Shown: positions 29,884-40,623 of the stretch, piece by piece
Position numbering within the stretch: the stretch's first letter is position 1
How the letters are laid out: every line of letters starts with the position of its first letter
NCBI RefSeq assembly: GCF_002285905.1
Contig: NZ_CP016305.1
Coordinates: 62,001 to 126,000, forward strand
DNA: 64,000 nucleotides
Direction of reading: 5' to 3'
Source of the DNA: Rickettsia sp. MEAM1 (Bemisia tabaci)
GTDB taxonomy: Bacteria; Pseudomonadota; Alphaproteobacteria; Rickettsiales; Rickettsiaceae
Translations under genes and position numbers: made by a program
Notes under the pieces: model-generated
Database searches by the model: none
What the model was told of the DNA's origin: nothing
Seen by the model: only the letters and a program-made list of their open reading frames with translations

Positions 29884-30622
29884 TATATTTACAAAAAATT
29901 TATGGGTTTCACTTCTTGGTAAGGCTTCAACTGAATGCCCATCAATAAACGCCACAATCGCCCATCTTGAAAAAGACTTGCCAATCTCAGATTTATCTAA
30001 TTGAATTACATCATGCCATGCAGGTTTTAGTAGCTCATATCAATTATTTTTCAAAATTACTAGAAATAAAGAAAATAGCTTTATTTTCTTCATGTCTGAC
30101 AACTTCCAAATCTTCAGGATTTGTTCCAATTCGAAGACCAGGACTACTTTCTGCTATTGCGATAGTAAATGATCCTGAATCGAAGTGAGGCTTTGCAAGA
30201 TACTGACCCGATACTGAATAATCATATTTGAGAAACCTTAATAATATGTGGGGTGTATCAGTATCAAATATTTTGGATAAAGTATTTGGATAGTCTTTTT
30301 CAAAATTAGCTAATATATCTTTAATAGTATAATAAACAATATCCCATAATAGAGCAGCGTTTTTTAAAAATATTCTGAGCGTTTCATGCTTTTTAATAAA
30401 TTCAGAATAGTGTTTTTCAATAATTGGATGATAATGAAAAAAATCTTTACTATCATTATAAATATCATCCTCAGGGTTACGATGCTTAAAACCGATATCA
30501 CCTCTCCGATGTAAAGGGGAAATTTTTAAATCTATATGCTGCTTTATATTCTCAGGAAGTTTTAGGAATTCAAAAAAAGAACCTATAGCTTCTTCTATTT
30601 GAGCTTTTTTAGCCGAAAAAGG
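29881..30622 (-). pseudogene. Fe(II)/2-oxoglutarate-type dioxygenase relic
   Basis: The first part (30,044-30,622) reads FSAKKAQIEEAIGSFFEFL and on to YLAKPHFDSGSFTIAIAESS, where HFD looks like the HxD iron motif of isopenicillin-N-synthase-like enzymes. After a stop and frameshift near 30,040 the frame continues ELLKPAWHDVIQLDKSEIG to DGHSVEALPRSETHKFFVNI, with the distal His. The 5' end is replaced by the 41-bp palindrome at 30,623. Its TGA overlaps the ATG of the S9 relic (ATGA), so the two once formed an operon. The family call rests on motif reading only. Confidence 0.65.
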
Positions 30623-30663
30623 AACTAAACAACCCTCAGCTATAAGCTGAGGGTTGTTTAGTT
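30623..30663. repeat. 41-bp perfect palindrome (IS200-type right-end-like), copy 2
   Basis: Identical to the palindrome at 14,823-14,863, with arms AACTAAACAACCCTCAGCT. It stands exactly where the dioxygenase relic loses its 5' part. Confidence 0.85.
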
Positions 30664-30923
30664 AAGGAATTTTATTAAATTAGAACAATTAATTTATTTA
30701 TTATTGTTAAAAAACTACTTATTATAAAATAGAAAGCTTATATCATTATTTCAAAAGCTTACCAAACAGGAATGGATTATTTTGATTAATGTAAATTAGT
30801 AGGATAGATAAATGTGAGGATAAGAAAAGTTTTTTGAAAAGCAAACAATTAGTTAAAGATAGTGACAGTAAATATTTGGACTGAAGTAATTACTATTAAA
30901 GTAATGTACTTAAATTTAGTCTT

Positions 30924-32422
<1,499 letters not shown>

Positions 32423-32784
32423 GATTCTGTCAGTTTTACTTTAAAAAATTGACAAGTTTAATTATCACTTTTGTGATATGTACGTGTTTACTGTCACTAT
32501 CTATATCTAATTATTTACTTTTAAAAACAGCTGCGATTTTTTTCATTTGTCGCTCTCGATAGGTGTAGTTATAAGCAATATAATCGAACCTGTCAACTAC
32601 AATTTTGAAATTATTTTTATTTTTATTTTATAACTTATTACTACCTGGTATAAAATTTAATTTCAAAAGCCCTAAGAGCTGATTCTTAAAGGTTTTTTAT
32701 CTTTAATTACGTATTAAAATTTATTTTAAAAATTATAATTATTTTGCTTTAATTATAACAAAACTCAAAAATTCACAGATATAA
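32423..32784. other. 16S leader and upstream non-coding region
   Basis: AT-rich and without a coding frame. The part next to rrs is the transcribed leader (about 140 bases from the promoter), with a GC-containing motif AGCTGCGATT that may serve processing or antitermination; this is inference. Beyond the promoter I see nothing else. Confidence 0.6.
32570..32598 (-). promoter_or_regulatory. Strong sigma-70-type promoter for rrs
   Basis: On the minus strand TTGACA and TATAAC are separated by 17 bases, a near-consensus promoter. Transcription would start about 140 bases before the mature 16S 5' end. This is the best promoter match I found in the window and fits an rRNA gene. Confidence 0.75.
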
Positions 32785-33352
32785 TTATCTTTCATTTACT
32801 TTATTGCCACGTTTTACTGTTGATTCTTTTAATCTATCCACATGACTTTTTTTATCTGTCATTTTTTTCTTTTCTTGCCTTTGGACAGCATGCTCATCAA
32901 GTTTCTTTTGACAATAATTTTTTAATGAAGATATACCTAAAGCACCTGACATTTTTCCAATAAGCTTATATATTTTATCTTTAAACGGCAATTTAGAATC
33001 TTTCATAGCTTCTTGACGATCTTGAGAAGCTTTGCTGTCTAAGTACTGATCTACTTTATTATGAGCAGCTAACCCATTTTCTTTAAAGCAATTTGCTAAT
33101 TGTTTTTAAACCTTTTTTAGTTCTTCTACTTGATTAGGATTTTGTAAATTTGCATTATCTATAATGTTAATGAGAGGTTTAAGTGTAGAATCTTTAGAAG
33201 CTTCTTGTATTTTTTTTGCTTCTTGTGCTTTTTTTATTTCAGACTCAAAACCTACTGCCATGCGTCCCTTTAGCCCCGATATAGGTGGTGCTTCTTGTAC
33301 TTTTTTTTACTTTTTCCTGTGTTTTTATTTTGGATTCAAAGTCTTTAGACAT
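32785..33352 (-). pseudogene. Lysine/glutamate-rich unknown gene with two lesions
   Basis: Reading from ATG at 33,352 gives MSKDFESKIKTQEKVKK, then a frameshift at a poly-A run near 33,300. The restored frame continues VQEAPPISGLKGRMAVGF and AQEAKKIQEASKDS, meets an in-frame TAA (after VEELKKV) and ends with the 73-residue piece at 32,785-33,006. FESKIK/FESEIK and QEA segments recur, hinting at an internal duplication. I do not recognise the family. Several single lesions suggest recent inactivation. Confidence 0.65.
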
Positions 33353-33546
33353 ATACTAACTTATTTATATTAAAAAATTATATGATACTTAATAAGTATA
33401 AATATAAAATCTTAATCTAAGCTAATAGATATTAATTTTTTAACAATTATTTTAAATGATTGTTGTAAATAAAATTATTTATTCAGTGTAAATACTGGAG
33501 GAAATCTTTATAGTGACACTTAAACTAGTGTTAAGCCTTAAATTAT

Positions 33547-33572
33547 AGGCTTTCTGGAGTTTTAGAAAGCCT
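33547..33572 (-). terminator. Hairpin terminator at the end of ntrY
   Basis: AGGCTTTCT and AGAAAGCCT form a 9-bp perfect stem with a loop of 8 bases. It begins inside the ntrY stop codon. The T-tract is weak, so its efficiency is uncertain. Confidence 0.6.
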
Positions 33573-35403
33573 AACTAATTACACCTATTTCATGACGTTT
33601 TACCTTGAGCTTAAGCTCCTCAAGGTTAAACCTAATATCAATCACAGCTCCGACTGTCTCTCTATTTGCAATATCTAAAACACCGCAATGTTCTTCGACT
33701 ATTCTTTTAACGATAGCAAGCCCTACTCCCATACCTTTACTTCTAGTGGTTACATAGCTTTCAGTAGCTTTACCTATTAGCTCAGGCGGGAACCCTCTGC
33801 CGTTATCTATGACTGCAATATTAATAAATTGCTCACTTGCATTTACATTAACTTTTATTGCTGCTTGATTACTTCCCTCTAATGATTCTTCAGCATTTTT
33901 AAGCAAATTTATCATTACTTGATTTATTTGAGTAGTATCACACGTAAAATCAAATTGATCGATATTAGTTTCAAAACTATAGGAAATATTATCATTAAGT
34001 AATTTACGTGCTTCTACAATATTATTAATTACATAAATCAAATCACAATTGGTAAATTTAGGGGCAGGAAGACGAGCAAAAAGAACAAACTCAGATACAA
34101 TATTTTTAATATCATTAGTATGGCGAATAATCATTTTTAAATAATTCTCGAACTCTGCCCTTTCTTTAATTTCAGGACTAAATTTTTTAAGCAATCTTTC
34201 AGAAGCAAGCAAAATAGGTGTTAACGGATTTTTAATTTCATGTGCTACTTTTTTTGCTACATCTGACCAAGCTAATGCCCGTTGTGCTATCACTAAATCT
34301 CTTTGCTGGCGTGAAAGCTGCTTAATCATTCTATTAAATGCAGCATAAAGCGTTCCTATTTCGTCTTTATCTACCTCATTCTCTGGAACTTGCACTGTCA
34401 AGTCACCACTTTTTACTTTATCGGTTGCAATAACCAACTTCTTAATGGGATTTACTATCTTAGCAGTAACTATAACCCCAAAACTTATCGCTATTAAAAG
34501 AAGTAGTAAGGCAATAAAGATAAAAATAATTGAGAATTTTATTTGTATATTTCCTATTTGATTTTTAAGACGATGATACTCCGCTGCCGCTCCATTAGTT
34601 GCATCTATATGATCAATAATTTTATTATCAATTAACCTACCAACTAATAAATATACATCATTATATTCTTTCAATTTTATCAGCATTCTTATTTTAGTTG
34701 GATCAGATTTTACTTCTACAGGCTCACAAGAATCTGCTTTTTTAATTAAATGTGGAGGAATAGTTGCAAATGACAGGGAAAAACTTAAATAGCTATTAGC
34801 AATTATTGTATTGGTCGACTTATTTAACACTATTGCTTCATCAAGCGATCTCATTTCTGCTTCGGTGTTTAATGTCTTAGTAAACAAAGCGGGGTTATGA
34901 ATTAAATCATAATACATATCACTTAAATCTTCAGCAACAGCGAGTGCTGTTGCTCGTAACTGCAATTTATGCTCAGCAATATAAGAATCAGCAACCATTA
35001 TAGATTGATCAAGTACAACAGAAATTTTTCGATCAAACCAAGCCTGAATACTAAGGTTTAAAAAATAAGCAGAAGATATTGAAACGATTATAGTCGGAAT
35101 AGCAGCAGCTAAACTAAACGCAACTACTATACGATTTTGTAACTTAGAAGTATTTTGATCGCTATTTTTAAAGAAAAAACTTTGGAAAAATTTACGAGTT
35201 AATAATATACCAAGAATTAAGAAAATTATTAAATCAATTAGTAAAAACCAAATTACTTTACTAGAATTAACTGCACCATTTTTTGTGCCGATAGATATTG
35301 TGTAATAAGTGAAATAAGAGAAAATAATAGCTATTGCGACTAAAATACCTATAAATCTTTTACTATAGAGATATTTAAATAAAAATATTTTTAATTTTGG
35401 CAT
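33571..35403 (-). CDS. ntrY: NtrY-like sensor histidine kinase
   Basis: This is a membrane sensor kinase of 610 residues. There are several N-terminal membrane helices (IGILVAIAIIFSYFTYYTIS; WFLLIDLIIFLILGILL), a periplasmic-type sensing part, another helix near residue 300, a HAMP domain (NPIKKLVIATDKVKSGDL), a His-kinase box with HEIKNPLTP, and an ATPase domain with N-box LLKNAEES, DNGRGF and GVGLAIV. The length and order fit NtrY. The usual partner regulator NtrX is not adjacent here. Confidence 0.93.
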   Translation of the reverse strand: MPKLKIFLFKYLYSKRFIGILVAIAIIFSYFTYYTISIGTKNGAVNSSKVIWFLLIDLIIFLILGILLTRKFFQSFFFKNSDQNTSKLQNRIVVAFSLAAAIPTIIVSISSAYFLNLSIQAWFDRKISVVLDQSIMVADSYIAEHKLQLRATALAVAEDLSDMYYDLIHNPALFTKTLNTEAEMRSLDEAIVLNKSTNTIIANSYLSFSLSFATIPPHLIKKADSCEPVEVKSDPTKIRMLIKLKEYNDVYLLVGRLIDNKIIDHIDATNGAAAEYHRLKNQIGNIQIKFSIIFIFIALLLLLIAISFGVIVTAKIVNPIKKLVIATDKVKSGDLTVQVPENEVDKDEIGTLYAAFNRMIKQLSRQQRDLVIAQRALAWSDVAKKVAHEIKNPLTPILLASERLLKKFSPEIKERAEFENYLKMIIRHTNDIKNIVSEFVLFARLPAPKFTNCDLIYVINNIVEARKLLNDNISYSFETNIDQFDFTCDTTQINQVMINLLKNAEESLEGSNQAAIKVNVNASEQFINIAVIDNGRGFPPELIGKATESYVTTRSKGMGVGLAIVKRIVEEHCGVLDIANRETVGAVIDIRFNLEELKLKVKRHEIGVIS

Positions 35404-35463
35404 CTTGCTATCTTAAAATCTTAATTCGTTTGTTATTTAGCGTTATTGCATGGCTCGTAAATC

Positions 35464-35560
35464 GTCATTGCGAGCGACCAAAGGAAGCGTGGCAATCTCA
35501 TGAAGCAGAACTCCTAAGATTGCGACGTCGAGGTTTCGCCTCTTCCTCGCAATGACGACT
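35464..35560. repeat. Dispersed palindromic repeat, family 3 (GTCATTGCGAG type), copy 1
   Basis: The arms CGTCATTGCGAG and CTCGCAATGACG are complementary, with an inner GCAATCTCATGAAGC segment. Similar elements lie at 55,118-55,213 and 58,290-58,420. The region 35,404-35,676 holds no gene. Confidence 0.75.
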
Positions 35561-35676
35561 ATCCATCCACGCAAGCAAGTCTCACGCAGGAATAACATTG
35601 ACTATAATAACAAAAAAAGCTAAAATACCACTATTTCTAGCTTTTATGCTTTCTAATAAATGAAGATGGTAATTTA

Positions 35677-36075
35677 ACTAAACAACCCTCAGCTATAAGC
35701 TGAGGGGTTATAAAGTGGAATCGATTAGAAATCGATCATCATTCACAGGTTCACCACTAACTTGCTAAGAGATATTTGCGGCTTATATGAGATAAACATA
35801 TGTACGTGATCACATGATATTTTCCCTGAAATTATATGTACTTCATGTTCCATACAAATCTGCCTCAGTAAATCTCTAGTCCTTTCCGATACTTTGCCTA
35901 TCAATATTCTCTTCCTATATTTTGGTATCCATATAAGATGCACTTTTAAATCATACTGACTATGACTATTCTTTCTATAACTTCTCATTTCTTGATATAA
36001 ATTCATTGCTAAAGCAATTTCATTATATCTTCCCTTCGCCTAAAGGCGAGGGATTTTTGATCCCCGAAGGGGGAC
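35677..36075 (-). mobile_element. IS200-type element with internal deletion, copy A
   Basis: Both ends match the full 561-bp copies (GTCCCCCTTCGGGG left end; right-end hairpin with AGCTGAGGG then TTGTTTAGT), but this copy is 399 bp. The internal deletion is 160 bp, and 2 bp are missing near the tnpA start. It sits in the last codon of pccA. No target duplication is expected for this family. Confidence 0.88.
35743..36006 (-). pseudogene. tnpA: Truncated IS200-type TnpA, copy A
   Basis: The 87-residue frame keeps the HUH motif (CDHVHMFIS) but the deletion removes everything after SKLV, including the catalytic Tyr in MIQHYIDEQ. The protein cannot cut DNA by itself. Since both element ends are intact, the element could be moved by TnpA from copy B or C. 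Confidence 0.85.
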
Positions 36076-38070
36076 ATTAAATTCAAGCAGCATCTGACCT
36101 TTGACCACATTATCCTTTTCACTTACGAAAATTTTAGCTATTTTCCCGTCACGTTCGGCTAAGATGATATTTTCCATTTTCATAGAGGTTAAGATCATAA
36201 TTTCCTGCCCTATTGTTACTTCTTGTCCTTCTTTCACTTTAATTGAGGCAATTTGACCATTAAGAGGTGCTTGCATTTCAGAATTTTCTTCTGTTACTAC
36301 TTTCGAAACCATTAACCCCTCAAGCTCTGAAATACGAGGGGAGCGAACAAAGGCTTTTACGCTAATACCGGCATGTGATAGTAAATAACCAGTTCTGATA
36401 TTTTCAATTTTAATATTTGTCTTTTTGCCATTAATTATGGCTACAAAAAGCTCATTACCTAAATTCCAGTTACTACGAATATATATTCGGTCACTTTCAT
36501 GACGTATATTATAGCCATTTTCAACAGGCGTAATTAGAACAGGGAATAACTTATCGTCAATCGTTACCACCCATCTTGTACCGATTTTATTAGCTTGGTT
36601 ATTGATATTTCCAGAAATTAAAGAGGCACGTCTTTGCTCAGATATATAAATAAAAATAGCGGTTGCTAAAAATACTCCCGTTACTTCTGAGGTTAGACTT
36701 GCACCGGAAAACCCATCTGGATATTCTTCTTGAATAAAGGCAGTAGAAATATCACCGCTAACAAAACGAGAATGAAGCATCACTGCTTCTAAGAAGCTGA
36801 TATTATGAGAAATACCATTAATAATATAAGAACTTAAAGCAGAACGCATTACCTCAATTGCCTGCTCTCTTGTTTCGCCGTAAGTACATAATTTTACGAT
36901 CATCGAATCGTAGAACATGCTAACTTCACCGCCAAGTCCAATGCCCGTATCTATACGAATATTTGGGCTTTTTACAGGTTCAGAATATGCAGTAATCCTA
37001 CCACTTGAAGGCAAGAAACCACGACTTGGATTTTCAGCACAAATTCGTGACTCAAACGCCCAGCCCTTTAACTTTACGTCATCTTGCGTAAATGATAATT
37101 TTTTACCGGCAGCAATTTTTATCATTTCTTCAACGATATCTATACCAGTTATTAATTCGGTAACAGGATGTTCTACCTGCAATCTCGTATTCATTTCTAA
37201 AAAATAGAAATTTTTCTCACTATCTACTATAAACTCAACAGTACCTGCTGAATAATATCCTACCTTTTTGGATAAAGATATTACTTGCCTATACATTTCC
37301 TGCCTTATTTCTTCGGTAATGAATGAGCTTGGAGCTTCTTCAATTACTTTTTGATGGTGACGCTGTATTGAACACTCACGTTCCCCAAGACATACGCTAT
37401 TGCCGTACTGATCAGCAAGCAATTGAATTTCGATATGACGAGGTCTTTGGATCAATTTTTCAATAAACAACCTATCATCACTAAAACTATTACCGGCTTC
37501 AAGCTTTGCAGATTCAAAAGCATTTGTCATTTCAGAAGGGTTATTTACCACTCTCATACCACGCCCGCCACCACCGGCAGCCGCTTTTACAATGACCGGA
37601 AAACCTATTTCTTTTGCAATATCTATTGCTTGCTTAACATCATTTATAGTTCCCATATAGCCAGGAACAGTACTAACTCCTGCTTCTATTGCTATCTTTT
37701 TTGCTTCAATTTTATCGCCCATTTTCTTTATAGTAGCAGCATTAGGACCTATTAAAACTACTCCCTCTCTTTTAAGAACATTGGCAAAATTAGGGTTTTC
37801 AGATAAAAAGCCATAGCCAGGATGTACGGCATTTGCACCACTTTCACGAATTGCCGAAACAAGATTTTTAATAGATAGATAGCTTTCGGTTGCTGGTGAA
37901 TCACCTATATAATAAGCTTCATCTGCATGCTGAACATACATTGAGTTTGTATCGGCTTCAGAATATACAGCAACCGACCCTATCCCCATTTTTTTTAAAG
38001 TACGGATTATTCTAACAGCAATTTCGCTACGATTAGCGATTAAAATTTTATCAAATAAAGGTTTAGTCAT
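36040..38070 (-). CDS. pccA: Propionyl-CoA carboxylase alpha subunit (biotin carboxylase and carrier)
   Basis: It carries out biotin carboxylation and carries biotin; PccB then forms methylmalonyl-CoA. The 676-residue protein has the carboxylase domain (ILIANRSEIAVRIIRT, AAGGGGRGMR, EMNTRLQVEH) to about residue 450, a linker domain, and a C-terminal biotinyl domain with the biotin Lys in TSMKMEN. The IS200-type insertion changed the C-terminus from EFN-stop (reconstructed) to EFN plus 11 IS-encoded residues. The active parts are intact. pccB lies upstream on the same strand. Confidence 0.93.
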   Translation of the reverse strand: MTKPLFDKILIANRSEIAVRIIRTLKKMGIGSVAVYSEADTNSMYVQHADEAYYIGDSPATESYLSIKNLVSAIRESGANAVHPGYGFLSENPNFANVLKREGVVLIGPNAATIKKMGDKIEAKKIAIEAGVSTVPGYMGTINDVKQAIDIAKEIGFPVIVKAAAGGGGRGMRVVNNPSEMTNAFESAKLEAGNSFSDDRLFIEKLIQRPRHIEIQLLADQYGNSVCLGERECSIQRHHQKVIEEAPSSFITEEIRQEMYRQVISLSKKVGYYSAGTVEFIVDSEKNFYFLEMNTRLQVEHPVTELITGIDIVEEMIKIAAGKKLSFTQDDVKLKGWAFESRICAENPSRGFLPSSGRITAYSEPVKSPNIRIDTGIGLGGEVSMFYDSMIVKLCTYGETREQAIEVMRSALSSYIINGISHNISFLEAVMLHSRFVSGDISTAFIQEEYPDGFSGASLTSEVTGVFLATAIFIYISEQRRASLISGNINNQANKIGTRWVVTIDDKLFPVLITPVENGYNIRHESDRIYIRSNWNLGNELFVAIINGKKTNIKIENIRTGYLLSHAGISVKAFVRSPRISELEGLMVSKVVTEENSEMQAPLNGQIASIKVKEGQEVTIGQEIMILTSMKMENIILAERDGKIAKIFVSEKDNVVKGQMLLEFNVPLRGSKIPRL

Positions 38071-38097
38071 AGTTTTTTGATTAAAATAGTTATTTAG

Positions 38098-38496
38098 TTA
38101 TCCACCAATATGTGGCTCAGCATAAATTGTTTCACCTGTAAGAGATAAAGCACATGTACTTGTTATACCATCATAGGACTCAACAGGTATGGGAGGTGGT
38201 GCTTCTTCCAGGGCTAAATCTTTTATTGGTCTTACAAGTGCATGTGCTGAATTATAGAAATATTTACTGTCCTTATGATTAAAAAACGAACTAGAATTAA
38301 CGAAAGGCATATATGGAGTCATAGGTGTTACCAGAGTCATTGGTACATCCGAAGAAATATTTTTTTATCTCTTGCAATCCTAGTTACTGCATAAGGAGTA
38401 ATTATTTTATTACCATTATAATCTATTGGAGTTGGAGGTGCCATATATATCGATTCCTCTTGTTGTACAATAATTAAAGGTGATAGTGAAGTTTTC
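38098..38496 (-). pseudogene. Proline-rich unknown gene, frameshifted at a poly-A run
   Basis: ATG at 38,496 gives MKTSLSPLIIVQQEESIYMA and continues to IARDKK, where one base is missing in a poly-A run near 38,360. The restored frame reads NISSDVPMTLVTPMTPYMPF and ends ETIYAEPHIGG at 38,098. The combined protein would be about 132 residues, rich in proline and threonine. I do not recognise a family. It lies between pccB and pccA. A sequencing error in the run cannot be excluded. Confidence 0.55.
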
Positions 38497-38548
38497 ATAA
38501 TTAGTTTCCGATTATATTATTATTCTTGAATTTGTATTTATATTTTTA

Positions 38549-38742
38549 TGTCATTCCCGCTTAAGGCTTGGCCCACCACGTGGATCGAAAAGCACCCTCG
38601 GTGTCATGCCGTGGCTTGACCACGGCATCCAGCATAAAGCGAGATAAATCGAGCTTTTACTTTTAAAAATTTTTTTATTTACTGGATCCCGTGGCGGGGC
38701 CATGGGATGACATCAAATGCGTCTTACCTACGCAAGGATGAC
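38549..38742. repeat. Nested dispersed palindromic repeats upstream of the pccB 3' end
   Basis: It contains a family-1/2 hybrid: GTCATGCCGTGGCTTGACCA and, further on, GGATCCCGTGGCGGGGCCAT flank an inner AAAGCGAGATAAATCGAGC segment also seen in family 2. Outer CATTCCCGCTTAAGGCTTG is also part of the repeat at 55,080. There is no coding frame. Confidence 0.65.
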
Positions 38743-38744
38743 AG

Positions 38745-40289
38745 CTATAACGGCAAATTATCATGTTTCTTCCAAGGCAATTCTACCTTTTTAGTACGTA
38801 AGAAATTTAGGGCTTTACATATTCGCCATCTTGTATTTTGTGGTCTTATGATATCGTCTAAATAGCCTCTAGATGCTGCAACAAAAGGTGATGTCACTAC
38901 TTTTGTATATTCATCGATTTTTTGTTTTTTAGCCTCCGGATCTTTGCATTCTTCCCTAAATATTATTTCAGCTGCTCCCTCTGCTCCCATAACTGCGATT
39001 TCAGAATTAAACCAAGCATAATTTATATCACCTCTAAGATGTTTAGAATTCATCACTATATAAGCTCCGCCATAAGCTTTACGAGTAATTACAGTAATCT
39101 TAGGGACTGTTGCTTCAGCATAAGCATATAAAAGTTTAGCACCGTGCTTGATAATACCATCATGCTCTTGAGAAGTACCTGGCAAAAACCCTGGCACGTC
39201 AACAAGGCTTACTATAGGAATATTGAAAGCATCACAAAACCTAATAAATCTTGCTGCTTTTCTCGAAGCATTAATATCTAAACACCCCGCTAAATGCAAT
39301 GGTTGATTCGCAACAAACCCTACCGGATAACCTTCCATATAGCCAAAACCAATGATGATATTCTTAGCAAAATCTGGTTGTAACTCAAAAAACTCTCCCT
39401 CATCTACAATACGCTCGACAAGTTCTTTCATATCATAAGGTTTATTGGGAGTATTAGGGATTAGAGTACTTAGAGACATATCAACCCTATCAGCAGGGTC
39501 AACAGTAGGACGAATAGGGAGTGGGCTACGATTAGATGATGGCAGAAAATTAAAAAACCTACGAATTTCCAGCAATGCTTCTATATCATTATTAAATGCA
39601 AGATCAGCCACACCGCTTTTGGTAGTGTGCATACGTGCACCACCAAGTTTCTCTTGGCTTACTTCCTCACCAGTAACGGTTTTTACTACATCAGGACCGG
39701 TTACAAACATATAGGAACTATTTTTAACCATGAATATAAAATCGGTTAAAGCAGGCGAATAAACAGCACCGCCCGCACAAGGACCCATAATTAAAGTAAT
39801 CTGAGGAATAACACCTGATGCTAAAACATTACGCTGGAATAGCTCACCATATCCAGCAAGAGCATCCACACCCTCCTGAATTCTTGCACCACCTGAATCA
39901 TTAATGCCGATTACGGGAGCACCAGTTGCTATAGCTTGATCTAGAATATCGCAGATCTTTTTAGCATGATACTCACCAAGTGAACCGCCAAGCACTGTAA
40001 AATCTTGGCTATAAATAAAAACTAATCTTCCGTTTATTGTGCCATGACCAGTTACAACACCATCACCTAAAAACTTCTTATCATCCATCCCAAAATTTTC
40101 GCATCTATGAGCTACAAACATTCCTGTTTCGGTGAAACTATTAGGATCTAATAATACCTCTATTCGCTCACGTGCTGTTAACTTACCTTTCTTATGCTGG
40201 GTATTAATTCTATCTTCACCACCCCCTTGCCTCGCAATATTTTTTTTCTCGTCAAGTAACTCCGCGGAGATTATATTACTTTGATTCAT
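38745..40289 (-). CDS. pccB: Propionyl-CoA carboxylase beta subunit (carboxyltransferase)
   Basis: It transfers CO2 from biotin to propionyl-CoA. The 514-residue protein shows the acyl-CoA carboxyltransferase landmarks: [20 protein letters not shown], the oxyanion region [32 protein letters not shown], and the second-half [18 protein letters not shown] and [10 protein letters not shown]. It is of normal length with no lesion. It probably shares a transcript with pccA through the frameshifted small gene. Confidence 0.96.
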   Translation of the reverse strand: MNQSNIISAELLDEKKNIARQGGGEDRINTQHKKGKLTARERIEVLLDPNSFTETGMFVAHRCENFGMDDKKFLGDGVVTGHGTINGRLVFIYSQDFTVLGGSLGEYHAKKICDILDQAIATGAPVIGINDSGGARIQEGVDALAGYGELFQRNVLASGVIPQITLIMGPCAGGAVYSPALTDFIFMVKNSSYMFVTGPDVVKTVTGEEVSQEKLGGARMHTTKSGVADLAFNNDIEALLEIRRFFNFLPSSNRSPLPIRPTVDPADRVDMSLSTLIPNTPNKPYDMKELVERIVDEGEFFELQPDFAKNIIIGFGYMEGYPVGFVANQPLHLAGCLDINASRKAARFIRFCDAFNIPIVSLVDVPGFLPGTSQEHDGIIKHGAKLLYAYAEATVPKITVITRKAYGGAYIVMNSKHLRGDINYAWFNSEIAVMGAEGAAEIIFREECKDPEAKKQKIDEYTKVVTSPFVAASRGYLDDIIRPQNTRWRICKALNFLRTKKVELPWKKHDNLPL

Positions 40290-40364
40290 AGATATTTATA
40301 ATTGTTATTTTTCAAAATATCCGTAGTATAATATAATAATGTTAGCGTGAAAAGATAATTATTT

Positions 40365-40502
40365 ATGTCATCTACCAAAGATAGCAAAGAACAAACTACA
40401 AAAACCAAGATAAAGCCTAATTTTAGCAATTTATCATCTGCTTTAAAAAAGAATTTACAGAGACGAAAAAAAGTTCAAAAAGAAAAAGATGGAAAGATGT
40501 AA
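40365..40502 (+). CDS. Small basic protein, 45 residues
   Basis: ATG at 40,365 opens a frame MSSTKDSKEQTTKTKIKPNF and ends with KVQKEKDGKM. It is very lysine-rich and hydrophilic. TATAAT-like bases precede it. It could be a conserved small rickettsial protein; there is no domain to recognise. Confidence 0.45.
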   Translation: MSSTKDSKEQTTKTKIKPNFSNLSSALKKNLQRRKKVQKEKDGKM

Positions 40503-40623
40503 CCTCTTATAAAAATATTTCAAAAGTTAAGGTTTTTTTACCACTAGCAAATAATTTAGCTTGTAATATATTAAAATAAAGTATGATAATGCACGGCAAA
40601 TTACTAATGGGGAGGAAACGAAT

